Part shown: positions 8,619 through 16,425 of the stretch, piece by piece
Layout: every line of letters begins with the position of its first letter
How positions within the stretch are numbered: position 1 is the stretch's first letter
Assembly: GCA_902591495.1 (NCBI GenBank)
Contig: CACJAW010000013.1
Span: forward strand, 1 to 47,973
DNA: 47,973 bases
Reading direction: 5' to 3'
Source: an uncultured Pseudohongiella sp.
Lineage (GTDB): Bacteria; Pseudomonadota; Gammaproteobacteria; Pseudomonadales; Pseudohongiellaceae
Notes under the pieces: model-generated
What the model was told of the DNA's origin: nothing
What the model saw: the letters and a program-made list of their open reading frames with translations, nothing else
The model's database searches: none
Position numbers and translations under genes: made by a program

Positions 8619-11510
8619 ATGTTAAAATACTACGAACCCGATAAAGAAGTAAAAATGGGAGGCATTCTAAATCCATCCAAGGATTTGGGTACTCCGATAT
8701 CTTCGACTGAGTCGAACGCATCGGAAAAATCAGTGACTCTCTGCATCGATGGGCGCACTCTTTCAGTGCCGGCAGGTACATCAATTATGCGGGCCGCAGC
8801 CATCAATGATATCAATATTCCTAAACTGTGCGCTACGGACTCATTAGAACCCTTCGGTTCTTGCAGAATCTGCCTAGTACAAATTCAGGGAAGGAGGGGT
8901 TTCCCTGCATCTTGCACGACACCCGTCGAGGACGGGATGATTGTGAAGACTCAGGCTGGCGCGGTCGCAAAACTTCGCCGAAACATAATGGAGCTATATA
9001 TTTCTGATCATCCATTGGACTGTTTAACTTGCGCCGCTAATGGTGATTGCCAGCTGCAGGATACGGCTGGCGAGGTCGGTCTTCGCGAGGTAAGGTACGG
9101 TTATGAAGGAGCGAATCATTTAACTGTAGCGAAAGATCAAAGTAATTCATATTTCACCTTTGATGCGAGCAAGTGCATCGTATGTTCTCGTTGCGTCAGA
9201 GCTTGTGAAGAGATTCAAGGCACGTTTGCTTTAACGATCGCTGGAAGAGGGTTTGATTCGAAAGTTGCTGTGAGCCAAGGTGAAGATTTCATGGGCTCAG
9301 AATGTGTTTCATGTGGCGCTTGTGTTCAGGCATGCCCTACAGCAACTTTGATGGAAAATTCAATTATTGATAATGGCATACCAGAGCATAAGGTTATTAC
9401 GACTTGCGCTTATTGCGGTGTGGGTTGCGCATTTGAAGCCCAAGTTAAGGGTGATCAAGTAGTTCGAATGATCCCCCATAAAGCTGGCAAAGCGAATAGG
9501 GGGCATTCATGCGTAAAGGGAAGATTTGCATTCGGATACTCTACGCATAAGGATAGAATTACAAAACCAATGATCCGCAACAAAATCGATGAACCGTGGC
9601 ACCAAGTTGATTGGGATGTTGCGTTAGAATTTGCAGCATCTAAGATAAAATCTATTCAGGAACGTTTTGGTGACAACTCCGTTGGCGGCATTACTTCCTC
9701 TCGCTGCACTAATGAGGAAACCTATCTAGTCCAAAAGTTGGTTCGGGCGGCATTTGGCAACAATAATGTTGATACCTGCGCTAGAGTTTGTCACTCACCA
9801 ACGGGTTATGGATTAAAAACTACGCTTGGCGAGTCGGCAGGGACTCAAACTTTTGATTCAGTTGAAAAGTCTGATGTGATTATTGTTATGGGAGCGAATC
9901 CAACGGATGCCCATCCAGTGTTCGCATCTAGAATGAAAAAACGCCTGCGTGAGGGTGCAAAACTAATTGTCGTAGATCCTCGTCGAATAGATTTGGTAAG
10001 AAGTCCTCATGTGAAAAGCGAGTACCACTTGAATCTTTTGCCTGGGACCAATGTAGCCCTCTTAAACGCGATTGCTCATGTTATTGTGAGGGAAAAGCTA
10101 GAAGACAAAAAATTTATAGAAGAGCGCTGCGAGAAGGACGCTTTTTTAAAATGGAAGACGTTCATTGAAAAAGAAGAGAATTCGCCTGAGTTGATGAGTA
10201 AAAAAATTGGTGTCTCAGCTGAGCGAATTATTTCCGCAGCACGTTTATTTGCAGGCGCAAAAAACGGAGCCATCTATTATGGTCTTGGTGTGACGGAGCA
10301 CAGTCAGGGATCTACTGCTGTAATGGCAATTGCTAATCTAGCAATGTTGACAGGTAATCTAGGTAGGGAGGGTGTTGGGGTAAACCCACTGCGTGGTCAG
10401 AACAATGTCCAAGGTTCTTGTGACATGGGCTCTTTTCCTCATGAATTACCTGGCTATAGACATGTGTCAATTGAAAGTGTAAGGCGGTCGTTTGAGAATT
10501 TTTGGGGAGTGAAGATTCAGAGTGCTCCGGGTCTGAGAATACCAAATATGTTTGATGCGGCTGTGTCGGGGAATTTTAAAGGTCTGTATTGTCAGGGAGA
10601 AGACATAGCTCAATCTGATCCAAACATCCAACATGTGGAAGAAGCTTTGCGGAGTCTTGAATGCCTGATAGTTCAAGATCTCTTTTTAAATGAAACCGCT
10701 AAGTTTGCTCACGTATTTCTTCCAGGGGCATCTTTTTTAGAAAAAGATGGAACTTTTACGAACGCCGAGCGACGTATTTCACCTGTACGCAAAGTAATGG
10801 CGCCTCTGAGTGGTAAAGCAGATTGGGAAGTAACAATGGCGCTTTCCAATGCACTTGGTTTTGAGATGAATTATCAGCATCCATCAGAGATTATGGAAGA
10901 GATTGCGGAATTGACTCCGACCTTTCGCGGGGTGAGTTACAAGCGCCTTGATGAGGAAGGATCTATACAGTGGCCGTGTAATGAGAATGCTCCTTGTGGA
11001 ACGCCGATAATGCATGTTGATGAATTTGTGAGGGGAAAAGGTAATTTCGCAGTAACAAAATATGTCGGGACCGAAGAAAAAGCCGGTAAGCGTTTTCCGC
11101 TTTTACTCACTACTGGGCGTGTCTTGTCGCAGTATAACGTTGGAGCCCAAACACGGCGGACGGATAACCTGAGATGGCATCAAGAAGATTTGCTTGAAAT
11201 ACATCCCTATGACGCTGATGAACGGGGAATAAGCGAGGGTGATCTATTAGAGGTGTCGAGTCGAGCTGGTTTAACATCGCTGCGGGCAACGATAACCAGT
11301 CGGGTTCAGCCCGGTGTGGTTTATACGACTTTTCATCATCCAAGTACAGGAGCGAATGTTATTACGACTGATAATTCAGATTGGGCGACGAACTGTCCTG
11401 AATATAAAGTTACAGCAGTTCAAGTTCGCAAGGCGATGAATAAAGCAGAATGGCAGTCGCGGTATGAGAGGTTTACCGAGACGCAAGAGTCATACTTACA
11501 AAAAGTATAA
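8619..11510 (+). CDS. fdsA: Formate dehydrogenase, molybdenum alpha subunit
   Basis: A 963-residue catalytic subunit that oxidises formate to CO2. In order: a [2Fe-2S] ferredoxin domain (Cys71 and the FGSCRIC region), the HPLDCLTC...C cluster motif, two [4Fe-4S] motifs (CIVCSRCVRAC from Cys186, and CVSCGACVQACPTA), the proximal cluster CAYCGVGC (Cys263, 266, 270), and the bis-MGD molybdopterin domains to the C-terminus. The active site reads RVCHSPTG with Cys391-His392: this is a cysteine, not selenocysteine, enzyme. The soluble FDS type is implied, since no signal peptide or membrane subunit is encoded nearby. AAGGAAA precedes the ATG. Catalysed chemistry is reversible in known members. Confidence 0.96.
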   Translation: MLKYYEPDKEVKMGGILNPSKDLGTPISSTESNASEKSVTLCIDGRTLSVPAGTSIMRAAAINDINIPKLCATDSLEPFGSCRICLVQIQGRRGFPASCTTPVEDGMIVKTQAGAVAKLRRNIMELYISDHPLDCLTCAANGDCQLQDTAGEVGLREVRYGYEGANHLTVAKDQSNSYFTFDASKCIVCSRCVRACEEIQGTFALTIAGRGFDSKVAVSQGEDFMGSECVSCGACVQACPTATLMENSIIDNGIPEHKVITTCAYCGVGCAFEAQVKGDQVVRMIPHKAGKANRGHSCVKGRFAFGYSTHKDRITKPMIRNKIDEPWHQVDWDVALEFAASKIKSIQERFGDNSVGGITSSRCTNEETYLVQKLVRAAFGNNNVDTCARVCHSPTGYGLKTTLGESAGTQTFDSVEKSDVIIVMGANPTDAHPVFASRMKKRLREGAKLIVVDPRRIDLVRSPHVKSEYHLNLLPGTNVALLNAIAHVIVREKLEDKKFIEERCEKDAFLKWKTFIEKEENSPELMSKKIGVSAERIISAARLFAGAKNGAIYYGLGVTEHSQGSTAVMAIANLAMLTGNLGREGVGVNPLRGQNNVQGSCDMGSFPHELPGYRHVSIESVRRSFENFWGVKIQSAPGLRIPNMFDAAVSGNFKGLYCQGEDIAQSDPNIQHVEEALRSLECLIVQDLFLNETAKFAHVFLPGASFLEKDGTFTNAERRISPVRKVMAPLSGKADWEVTMALSNALGFEMNYQHPSEIMEEIAELTPTFRGVSYKRLDEEGSIQWPCNENAPCGTPIMHVDEFVRGKGNFAVTKYVGTEEKAGKRFPLLLTTGRVLSQYNVGAQTRRTDNLRWHQEDLLEIHPYDADERGISEGDLLEVSSRAGLTSLRATITSRVQPGVVYTTFHHPSTGANVITTDNSDWATNCPEYKVTAVQVRKAMNKAEWQSRYERFTETQESYLQKV

Positions 11511-11528
11511 GTTTATTGGGAATTACGT

Positions 11529-12341
11529 GTGGCCGAAAGTAATGGGTCTCAAGATCAAGTTATTCAAGTATGGTCGGGCGATAAGTCTTATGAAGACCAA
11601 GACCAGATTGCTCGCGAGGTTGCCATTGCAATAGTTTATAATGGTATTTCTCATGCGGTAATGATGGCAACTCCTTGCGATCTTGAAGCATTTGCAATCG
11701 GTTTTAGTTTGACTGAGCAGATAGTGAAAAGTATAGATGAGATCCAAAATCTTGAGATTGATGAACAGAGACTTGGGTTCGAGATTAATTTACAAATCTC
11801 AAATCGTTCTTTCACAAATCTGAAAGAGCGCAGGCGAAACCTAATGGGAAGAACCGGTTGTGGAATATGCGGCCTGGAATCTTTAGAGCAATTAAACTTT
11901 GCAAATTTACAAGTTTCAAGTAATTGTGAGTTGTCTCATTTAGCGATTAACTCGGCCGTAGAAAAATTACGAGCATATCAGCCCTTGAAGAGTTTAACTG
12001 GTGCTGTGCATGGAGCAGCCTGGTGTGATAGACAGGGAAATATAGTAAATCTTTTAGAAGATGTCGGACGTCACAACGCGTTAGATAAGCTCATAGGAAC
12101 GCTGGCTGGTGATAATAAGTTGAAACAAAATGAGCTGGCTAATGGATTTTTGCTCATCTCAAGTAGGGCGAGCTATGAAATGGTCCAAAAGACAGCTATC
12201 TCAAACATCCCAATATTGGTAGCAGTCTCTGCGCCAACCAGTCTCGCCATCAGACTCGCAAATGAGACGGATGTAACACTAGTCGGCTTTGCGCGAGATG
12301 GTCGACACGTTTGTTATACGAATTCGAAAAGGTTAAAGTAA
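11529..12341 (+). CDS. fdhD: Formate dehydrogenase accessory sulfurtransferase FdhD
   Basis: A 270-residue protein with a GTG start, also called FdsC in this operon type. The hallmark GCGICG loop holds Cys111 and Cys114, the pair that relays sulfur from IscS to the bis-MGD cofactor, which gives the sulfido ligand needed for activity. The DVGRHNALDKLIG stretch and the SSRASYEMVQK segment are further family marks. It lies 18 bases after fdsA and 2 bases before fdsD, so it is in the same transcript. Confidence 0.95.
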   Translation: MAESNGSQDQVIQVWSGDKSYEDQDQIAREVAIAIVYNGISHAVMMATPCDLEAFAIGFSLTEQIVKSIDEIQNLEIDEQRLGFEINLQISNRSFTNLKERRRNLMGRTGCGICGLESLEQLNFANLQVSSNCELSHLAINSAVEKLRAYQPLKSLTGAVHGAAWCDRQGNIVNLLEDVGRHNALDKLIGTLAGDNKLKQNELANGFLLISSRASYEMVQKTAISNIPILVAVSAPTSLAIRLANETDVTLVGFARDGRHVCYTNSKRLK

Positions 12342-12343
12342 GA

Positions 12344-12562
12344 GTGGCAGATAACGAACTCCTGCATTTGATCAAAATGATAAATCATATTGCAGATAAC
12401 TTAGATTACGATGGCGGAGAAACTGAAGTTGCTCTCAAGGTTCTAGAACACATAGATCGGTTTTGGGCACCTTCCATGAAACTTAAGATCGTAGAGTATG
12501 CCGAGGTTGATGGCACCGGGTTAAGTTCAATCTCAAAACTTGCCATAACTTCGATGAGTTAA
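12344..12562 (+). CDS. fdsD: Formate dehydrogenase delta subunit
   Basis: A 72-residue small helical protein. I place the start at the GTG at 12344, two bases after the fdhD stop, with AAAAGG (12327-12332) as a possible ribosome site; a longer in-frame reading from TTG at 12311 would overlap fdhD and adds residues unlike the family. FWAPSMKLKI (near residue 40) matches the FWxPxM pattern typical of FdsD. The subunit is needed for assembly or stability of the FDS complex in R. capsulatus. It closes the operon; the next gene converges. Confidence 0.85.
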   Translation: MADNELLHLIKMINHIADNLDYDGGETEVALKVLEHIDRFWAPSMKLKIVEYAEVDGTGLSSISKLAITSMS

Positions 12563-12572
12563 ACACTGATTC

Positions 12573-12974
12573 CTACTCAGTTAGACCCAAAATCTCCATA
12601 CGTTCACTACTTGCGACAGTGATAGTCCGACCGTCGGTTGTTATAAATGATCGATCTTCAAGTTGATACTTGTACACTTCGTAGCTAACCGGCTGTGATA
12701 AATTGTCCCGATGAAGGTTTACTGTAAGAATGGTGTGATCGTCTAACCAATCAAAGTAATATAAGGTTGCTCCGAGGCCGACCATGAGCGTGAGAAATAT
12801 GTACGCGCCTAATCTTAGATCGGATGTGAATTCGTTTCTGGAATTAACTTTCTCAGTTTTACGAGAAATAGAACGATTTTTCTGACTGATGTTATTGCCG
12901 CTCAGATGGCGTTGTCTAATTACAAAGAAGGCAATAATGATGACTAATGCAGTTAGAAGAAATTTGCTCAGCAT
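12573..12974 (-). CDS. Small two-helix membrane protein of unknown function
   Basis: A 133-residue protein with one hydrophobic helix at the N-terminus (about 3-19), a basic cytoplasmic stretch (about 20-50), a second helix (about 56-72) and a soluble C-terminal domain of about 55 residues with alternating polar strands (ending in SSERMEILGLTE). I do not recognise a family. The architecture would put the C-terminal part on the same side as the N-terminus unless the first segment is reversed. No clear ribosome site is seen. It stops ten bases from fdsD in the opposite direction. Confidence 0.6.
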   Translation of the reverse strand: MLSKFLLTALVIIIAFFVIRQRHLSGNNISQKNRSISRKTEKVNSRNEFTSDLRLGAYIFLTLMVGLGATLYYFDWLDDHTILTVNLHRDNLSQPVSYEVYKYQLEDRSFITTDGRTITVASSERMEILGLTE

Positions 12975-13393
12975 ACAAATTAAACCAGGAATTCAGATAA
13001 AATACTTAAAATTAGATTTTGAATCTAACATTGATCCAGCTTGTTTAAAATATATGTCGCCTAAAGTGACAAAAGTTTGAAGAAGCTTAAATTGGGCATA
13101 AGCATCTGAAAACGAAGAATGGTTCAATTATGTGCGATCAAAAAGCTCAATTATGCGAAATATGCAGAGAATCATCTTAATACTGATTAATATCCAAGAG
13201 AAGATTATTTAATCGTTGGACTTGATTAGGGCCTCTGATTTTAATAGGTTTCAGTAAAAACTGTTCCACCTTGAATTGGTAGGGTTTTTAAGCTTGAGAG
13301 AGTGAGTAAAATTAGGAATAATTAAGCCTCTTGGAATTGATTATTAATCACTAAGTGGTATTGTTATCACACTATTCTATATAGCGCTTTCCC
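12975..13393. other. AT-rich gene-free stretch
   Basis: These 419 bases hold no convincing gene. A direct repeat of TCAATTATG occurs at 13124-13132 and 13147-13155 (23 bases apart). A weak sigma-70-like pair, TTGATT (13337-13342) and TATTGT (13359-13364, spacer 16), lies before the acyltransferase start at 13394. Otherwise nothing was seen. Confidence 0.5.
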
Positions 13394-15139
13394 ATGAGCA
13401 ATCCAACTAAATTACCGATTAAGCCCCGATTTCTGGCTCATATTATTGAGAAGATTTTGGGTTTGTCAGTTCTTGGCGATATTTATGATCGAAGACCGCT
13501 AAACTCAAATTCAAAAGATTTTCTTAGATATACGCTTGATGAGTTGGGCGTTACTAACGTCATTAAACAAGAGCAAAATGTACAGGAAATTCCATCTCAA
13601 GGACCTGTCTTGATTATTGCTAATCACCCTCTTGGGGGATTGGAAGGCATAGCGCTCGCGTATGAAATATTGAAAGTTAGGCCAGATTTACGCGTACTGA
13701 CAAATGAATTATTGAGACTAATCCCAGAGCTCTCCGAACTTTTTATAGGGGTTGATGTCCTTTCTAAAAATGCTGTTGGAACCAATGTCGGAGGTATTAA
13801 ACAAGTACACAAGCACCTTAAGACTGGAGGTGCTGTCCTAATTTTTCCAGCTGGTATGGTTTCTACTTATGAGCATAAGCACAGAAGGATACTGGATCGA
13901 CCATGGAATCGACTCGTTGGTCAGCTGGCAAAGCGTTATGAATGTACTACGGTGCCTGTATATGTGGGCGGTCGTAACAGTGGTTATTTTTATATGGCTG
14001 GCGCGATTCATCCGAGACTCCGGACTATTCTATTGCCTAGACAATTGGCAAATAAAAAAGGATATAAATTGCTTTTAACTTTCGGACGACCAATACCGCC
14101 TCAAGAGCTTCGTTTGTTGTCTAACTCAAAAGCGGTTACTGAATATTTGCGAGTAAGCACGGATGCACTGGCAGGATCACTAAAAAAAGAGGTAAGAAAA
14201 TTAAAGAATAGTGTGCAGGTTCTTACCCAAACAACAACAGCAGAGAAGCTTGATAAAGATGTAAAAAGTTTGCAAGAGTTTGTGTTAATTGAACACGATG
14301 AATTTAAAGTATATTGCGCGCCATTCGATTGCTTAGGGTCAGTAATGGATGAAATAGCTATTGCTCGAGAAATTACTTTTCGAGAAGTTGGTGAAGGAAC
14401 AGGTTTGTCAAAAGATACTGATAAATTTGACCCGCATTATCGACACCTTTTTTTATGGGATAAAGCAAATGCTAGGGTTGTTGGTGCTTATCGAGTTGGT
14501 TTCGTTGATGATATTGTTGCTAAGCACGGTGTAACTGGTCTTTATTCTAGATCGCTTTATCGTTACGACGAAGCTTTTGTAAAGCGCATTGGTGCAGCTA
14601 TTGAAATGGGAAGGTCATTTATCCACCCCAATTATCAACGAAAGCCGATTGCTCTCAACTTGCTTTGGCGTGGCATCGGTCGTGTTTTGGTTGACAATCC
14701 GCAATACCATACTTTATTTGGTTCGGTGAGTGTTTCCAGAGAATATAGCGATTTAGCAAGGTCGCTCATCGCTGACACCTTACTCATGAACTTTAAAGCG
14801 AACGAATTTACAGAATTGGTTAAACCTTTGACTCCGCATAAAGTTAAAAACCGAGTCTGGAGCAATGAGATGTTGAGTGAGCTTGCTAATATAAAAATGC
14901 TTGGTAAGTTAATCGGACGTTGTGATCCTGGGAAAGCTGTGCCGGTATTGCTGCGGCATTACCTATCCCTTAATGGTAAAATGGTATGTTTTAACATACA
15001 TGCCGATTTTAACGACTCCCTGGAAGGTTTGATTATTGTTGATGCTCGTAATACACACCCAAAAACCCTTACTCGTTTTATGGGTGTAGAGGGATATAAT
15101 ATGTTTAATGCGTTGCACAAGCTGCCTCAATCAGCTTAA
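13394..15139 (+). CDS. Bifunctional acyltransferase, OlsF-like (PlsC-type plus GNAT/OlsB-type)
   Basis: A 581-residue fusion. The N-terminal domain (about 60-280) is a glycerolipid-type O-acyltransferase: NHPLGGLEG (Asn77, His78, Glu84) stands in the place of the HX4D motif, with FPAG at 151-154 as the second block. The C-terminal domain (about 300-580) resembles the hemolysin/OlsB GNAT family (AREITFREVGEG, then EMGRSFIHPNYQ). This is the layout of OlsF, which makes ornithine lipids by N-acylation of ornithine (C-terminal part) and O-acylation of the product (N-terminal part). The acid in the first motif is Glu and its spacing is longer than HX4D. The substrate is inferred, not shown; no ornithine or hydroxylase gene is adjacent. 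Confidence 0.75.
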   Translation: MSNPTKLPIKPRFLAHIIEKILGLSVLGDIYDRRPLNSNSKDFLRYTLDELGVTNVIKQEQNVQEIPSQGPVLIIANHPLGGLEGIALAYEILKVRPDLRVLTNELLRLIPELSELFIGVDVLSKNAVGTNVGGIKQVHKHLKTGGAVLIFPAGMVSTYEHKHRRILDRPWNRLVGQLAKRYECTTVPVYVGGRNSGYFYMAGAIHPRLRTILLPRQLANKKGYKLLLTFGRPIPPQELRLLSNSKAVTEYLRVSTDALAGSLKKEVRKLKNSVQVLTQTTTAEKLDKDVKSLQEFVLIEHDEFKVYCAPFDCLGSVMDEIAIAREITFREVGEGTGLSKDTDKFDPHYRHLFLWDKANARVVGAYRVGFVDDIVAKHGVTGLYSRSLYRYDEAFVKRIGAAIEMGRSFIHPNYQRKPIALNLLWRGIGRVLVDNPQYHTLFGSVSVSREYSDLARSLIADTLLMNFKANEFTELVKPLTPHKVKNRVWSNEMLSELANIKMLGKLIGRCDPGKAVPVLLRHYLSLNGKMVCFNIHADFNDSLEGLIIVDARNTHPKTLTRFMGVEGYNMFNALHKLPQSA

Positions 15140-15157
15140 GTTCAAGATTCTTATTCC

Positions 15158-15370
15158 ATGAAAAAAATCGTAGGTTTCGTACAACTCTTCTTAGCCCTGC
15201 TTTTAGTCATTGCGGCTGCGGCGACGGGTGTAAATCTGGTATTAATTAGCATGCGTCCGGAAACGATTTCGGTTGTAAATGTGATTATCGGACAAGGAAT
15301 ACTTATCATTCTCCTTTTGGCGTTTGCGAATTTGTGTCTAAAAAAAGGACGAGAAAGTCTCAAACTTTAG
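15158..15370 (+). CDS. Small two-helix membrane protein
   Basis: A 70-residue protein of two hydrophobic helices (about 5-32 and 40-60) with a Lys-rich C-terminus (KKGRESLKL). It begins 18 bases after the OlsF-like gene and runs the same way, so the two may be cotranscribed. No family recognised. Its coding nature rests on size, hydrophobic pattern and spacing. Confidence 0.55.
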   Translation: MKKIVGFVQLFLALLLVIAAAATGVNLVLISMRPETISVVNVIIGQGILIILLLAFANLCLKKGRESLKL

Positions 15371-15405
15371 AGATCATTTCAACCAGCAACTAATTATCCA
15401 GCAAC

Positions 15406-15434
15406 CTGCATCGAGAGAAAATAAATAGTATAAT
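15406..15434 (+). promoter_or_regulatory. Candidate sigma-70 promoter for ribF-ileS-fkpB-ispH
   Basis: A perfect TATAAT (15429-15434) lies 17 bases after CTGCAT (15406-15411), a weak -35. Transcription would begin about 25 bases before ribF. The -10 match is strong, the -35 is poor. Confidence 0.5.
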
Positions 15435-15465
15435 CCCGCACTTCTCTCACTAAACCGTAACGTCG

Positions 15466-16407
15466 ATGCTTTTATTTCACGATATAGAGGAATTTCCAAA
15501 GCCTAAAAAAGGTTGCGTAGTCACTATTGGTAAATTCGACGGAGTGCATTTAGGTCATCAATTAATTTTTGATCAGCTCAAGTCTAAGGCAACGGAATCC
15601 GATTTGGCTTCCTTGGTGATTGTCATCGAGCCTCACCCAGAAGAATTTTTTACAAAGTACAGCGATAAAAAACTTCTAAGGTTGAATACGATTCGAGAGA
15701 AATTGCAGTTACTTGAGAGTGTTGGTATCGATTTTGTTTACCAACTTAATTTCGATAAGAAAACTAGTGAAATTGCAGCAGAATCTTATATCAAGGATTT
15801 CTTAGTCGATGGGCTAGGAGTTAGAGCAATGATAATTGGTGATGATTTTCGCTTTGGTAAGGATAGACTTGGCGATTATTCTCTCCTGGAAGAGTACGGC
15901 AAGGAATATAATTACCAAGTTTTTAAAACTGCGACTTATGAGCAGAATGGTCATCGAATCAGTAGCACATATGTAAGGGAGCAGCTTCTGAGTGATAACT
16001 TTGATTTGGTGACAAAAATACTGGGTAGGCCGTACTCAATTTCGGGAACGGTTGCTAAAGGTCAACAGCTCGGCGCCAGTCTGGGATTTCCGACGTGCAA
16101 TGTAGATCCGGGTTCTAATCGAATTTCCTTGAGAGGGGTCTTCGCCTGCGAAGTCAAGTTGGGTCGGAGAATTTTCCAGGCAGCCGCTAATTTTGGGTAT
16201 CGTCCTACCGTAGATGAAAAAGCAACCTTACTTCTCGAAGTTCATATTCTTGATTTTAATGAAGATGTCTACGGACAGTTAATTGAGGTTATGTTTCGAA
16301 AAAAAATTCGTAATGAATTAAAATTTGACGGTGTTGATGCTCTAAAAACTCAGATAGGTATCGATGTAGAGGATGTAAGAAAGTATTTTAATGAAGACTC
16401 AGTTTGA
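15466..16407 (+). CDS. ribF: Bifunctional riboflavin kinase / FAD synthetase
   Basis: A 313-residue protein that makes FMN and then FAD. The N-terminal nucleotidyltransferase has GKFDGVHLGHQ (about 22-32) and the IISSTYVRE-like block HRISSTYVRE (about 164-173). The C-terminal riboflavin kinase has GQQLGASLGFPTCN (about 201-214), where the PT pair coordinates magnesium. First gene of the ileS operon, as in Escherichia coli, with 18 bases to ileS. Confidence 0.96.
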   Translation: MLLFHDIEEFPKPKKGCVVTIGKFDGVHLGHQLIFDQLKSKATESDLASLVIVIEPHPEEFFTKYSDKKLLRLNTIREKLQLLESVGIDFVYQLNFDKKTSEIAAESYIKDFLVDGLGVRAMIIGDDFRFGKDRLGDYSLLEEYGKEYNYQVFKTATYEQNGHRISSTYVREQLLSDNFDLVTKILGRPYSISGTVAKGQQLGASLGFPTCNVDPGSNRISLRGVFACEVKLGRRIFQAAANFGYRPTVDEKATLLLEVHILDFNEDVYGQLIEVMFRKKIRNELKFDGVDALKTQIGIDVEDVRKYFNEDSV

Positions 16408-16425
16408 AATACCTTGTGATTTATT

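Noticed and set aside
8619-11510. Selenocysteine in FdsA
   Set aside because: The codon at the active site is TGT for Cys391; no in-frame TGA occurs in the gene.
12889-13080. Short plus-strand frame crossing the small membrane gene
   Set aside because: Overlaps the opposite gene for most of its length and ends in AT-rich non-coding sequence; no likeness or ribosome site.
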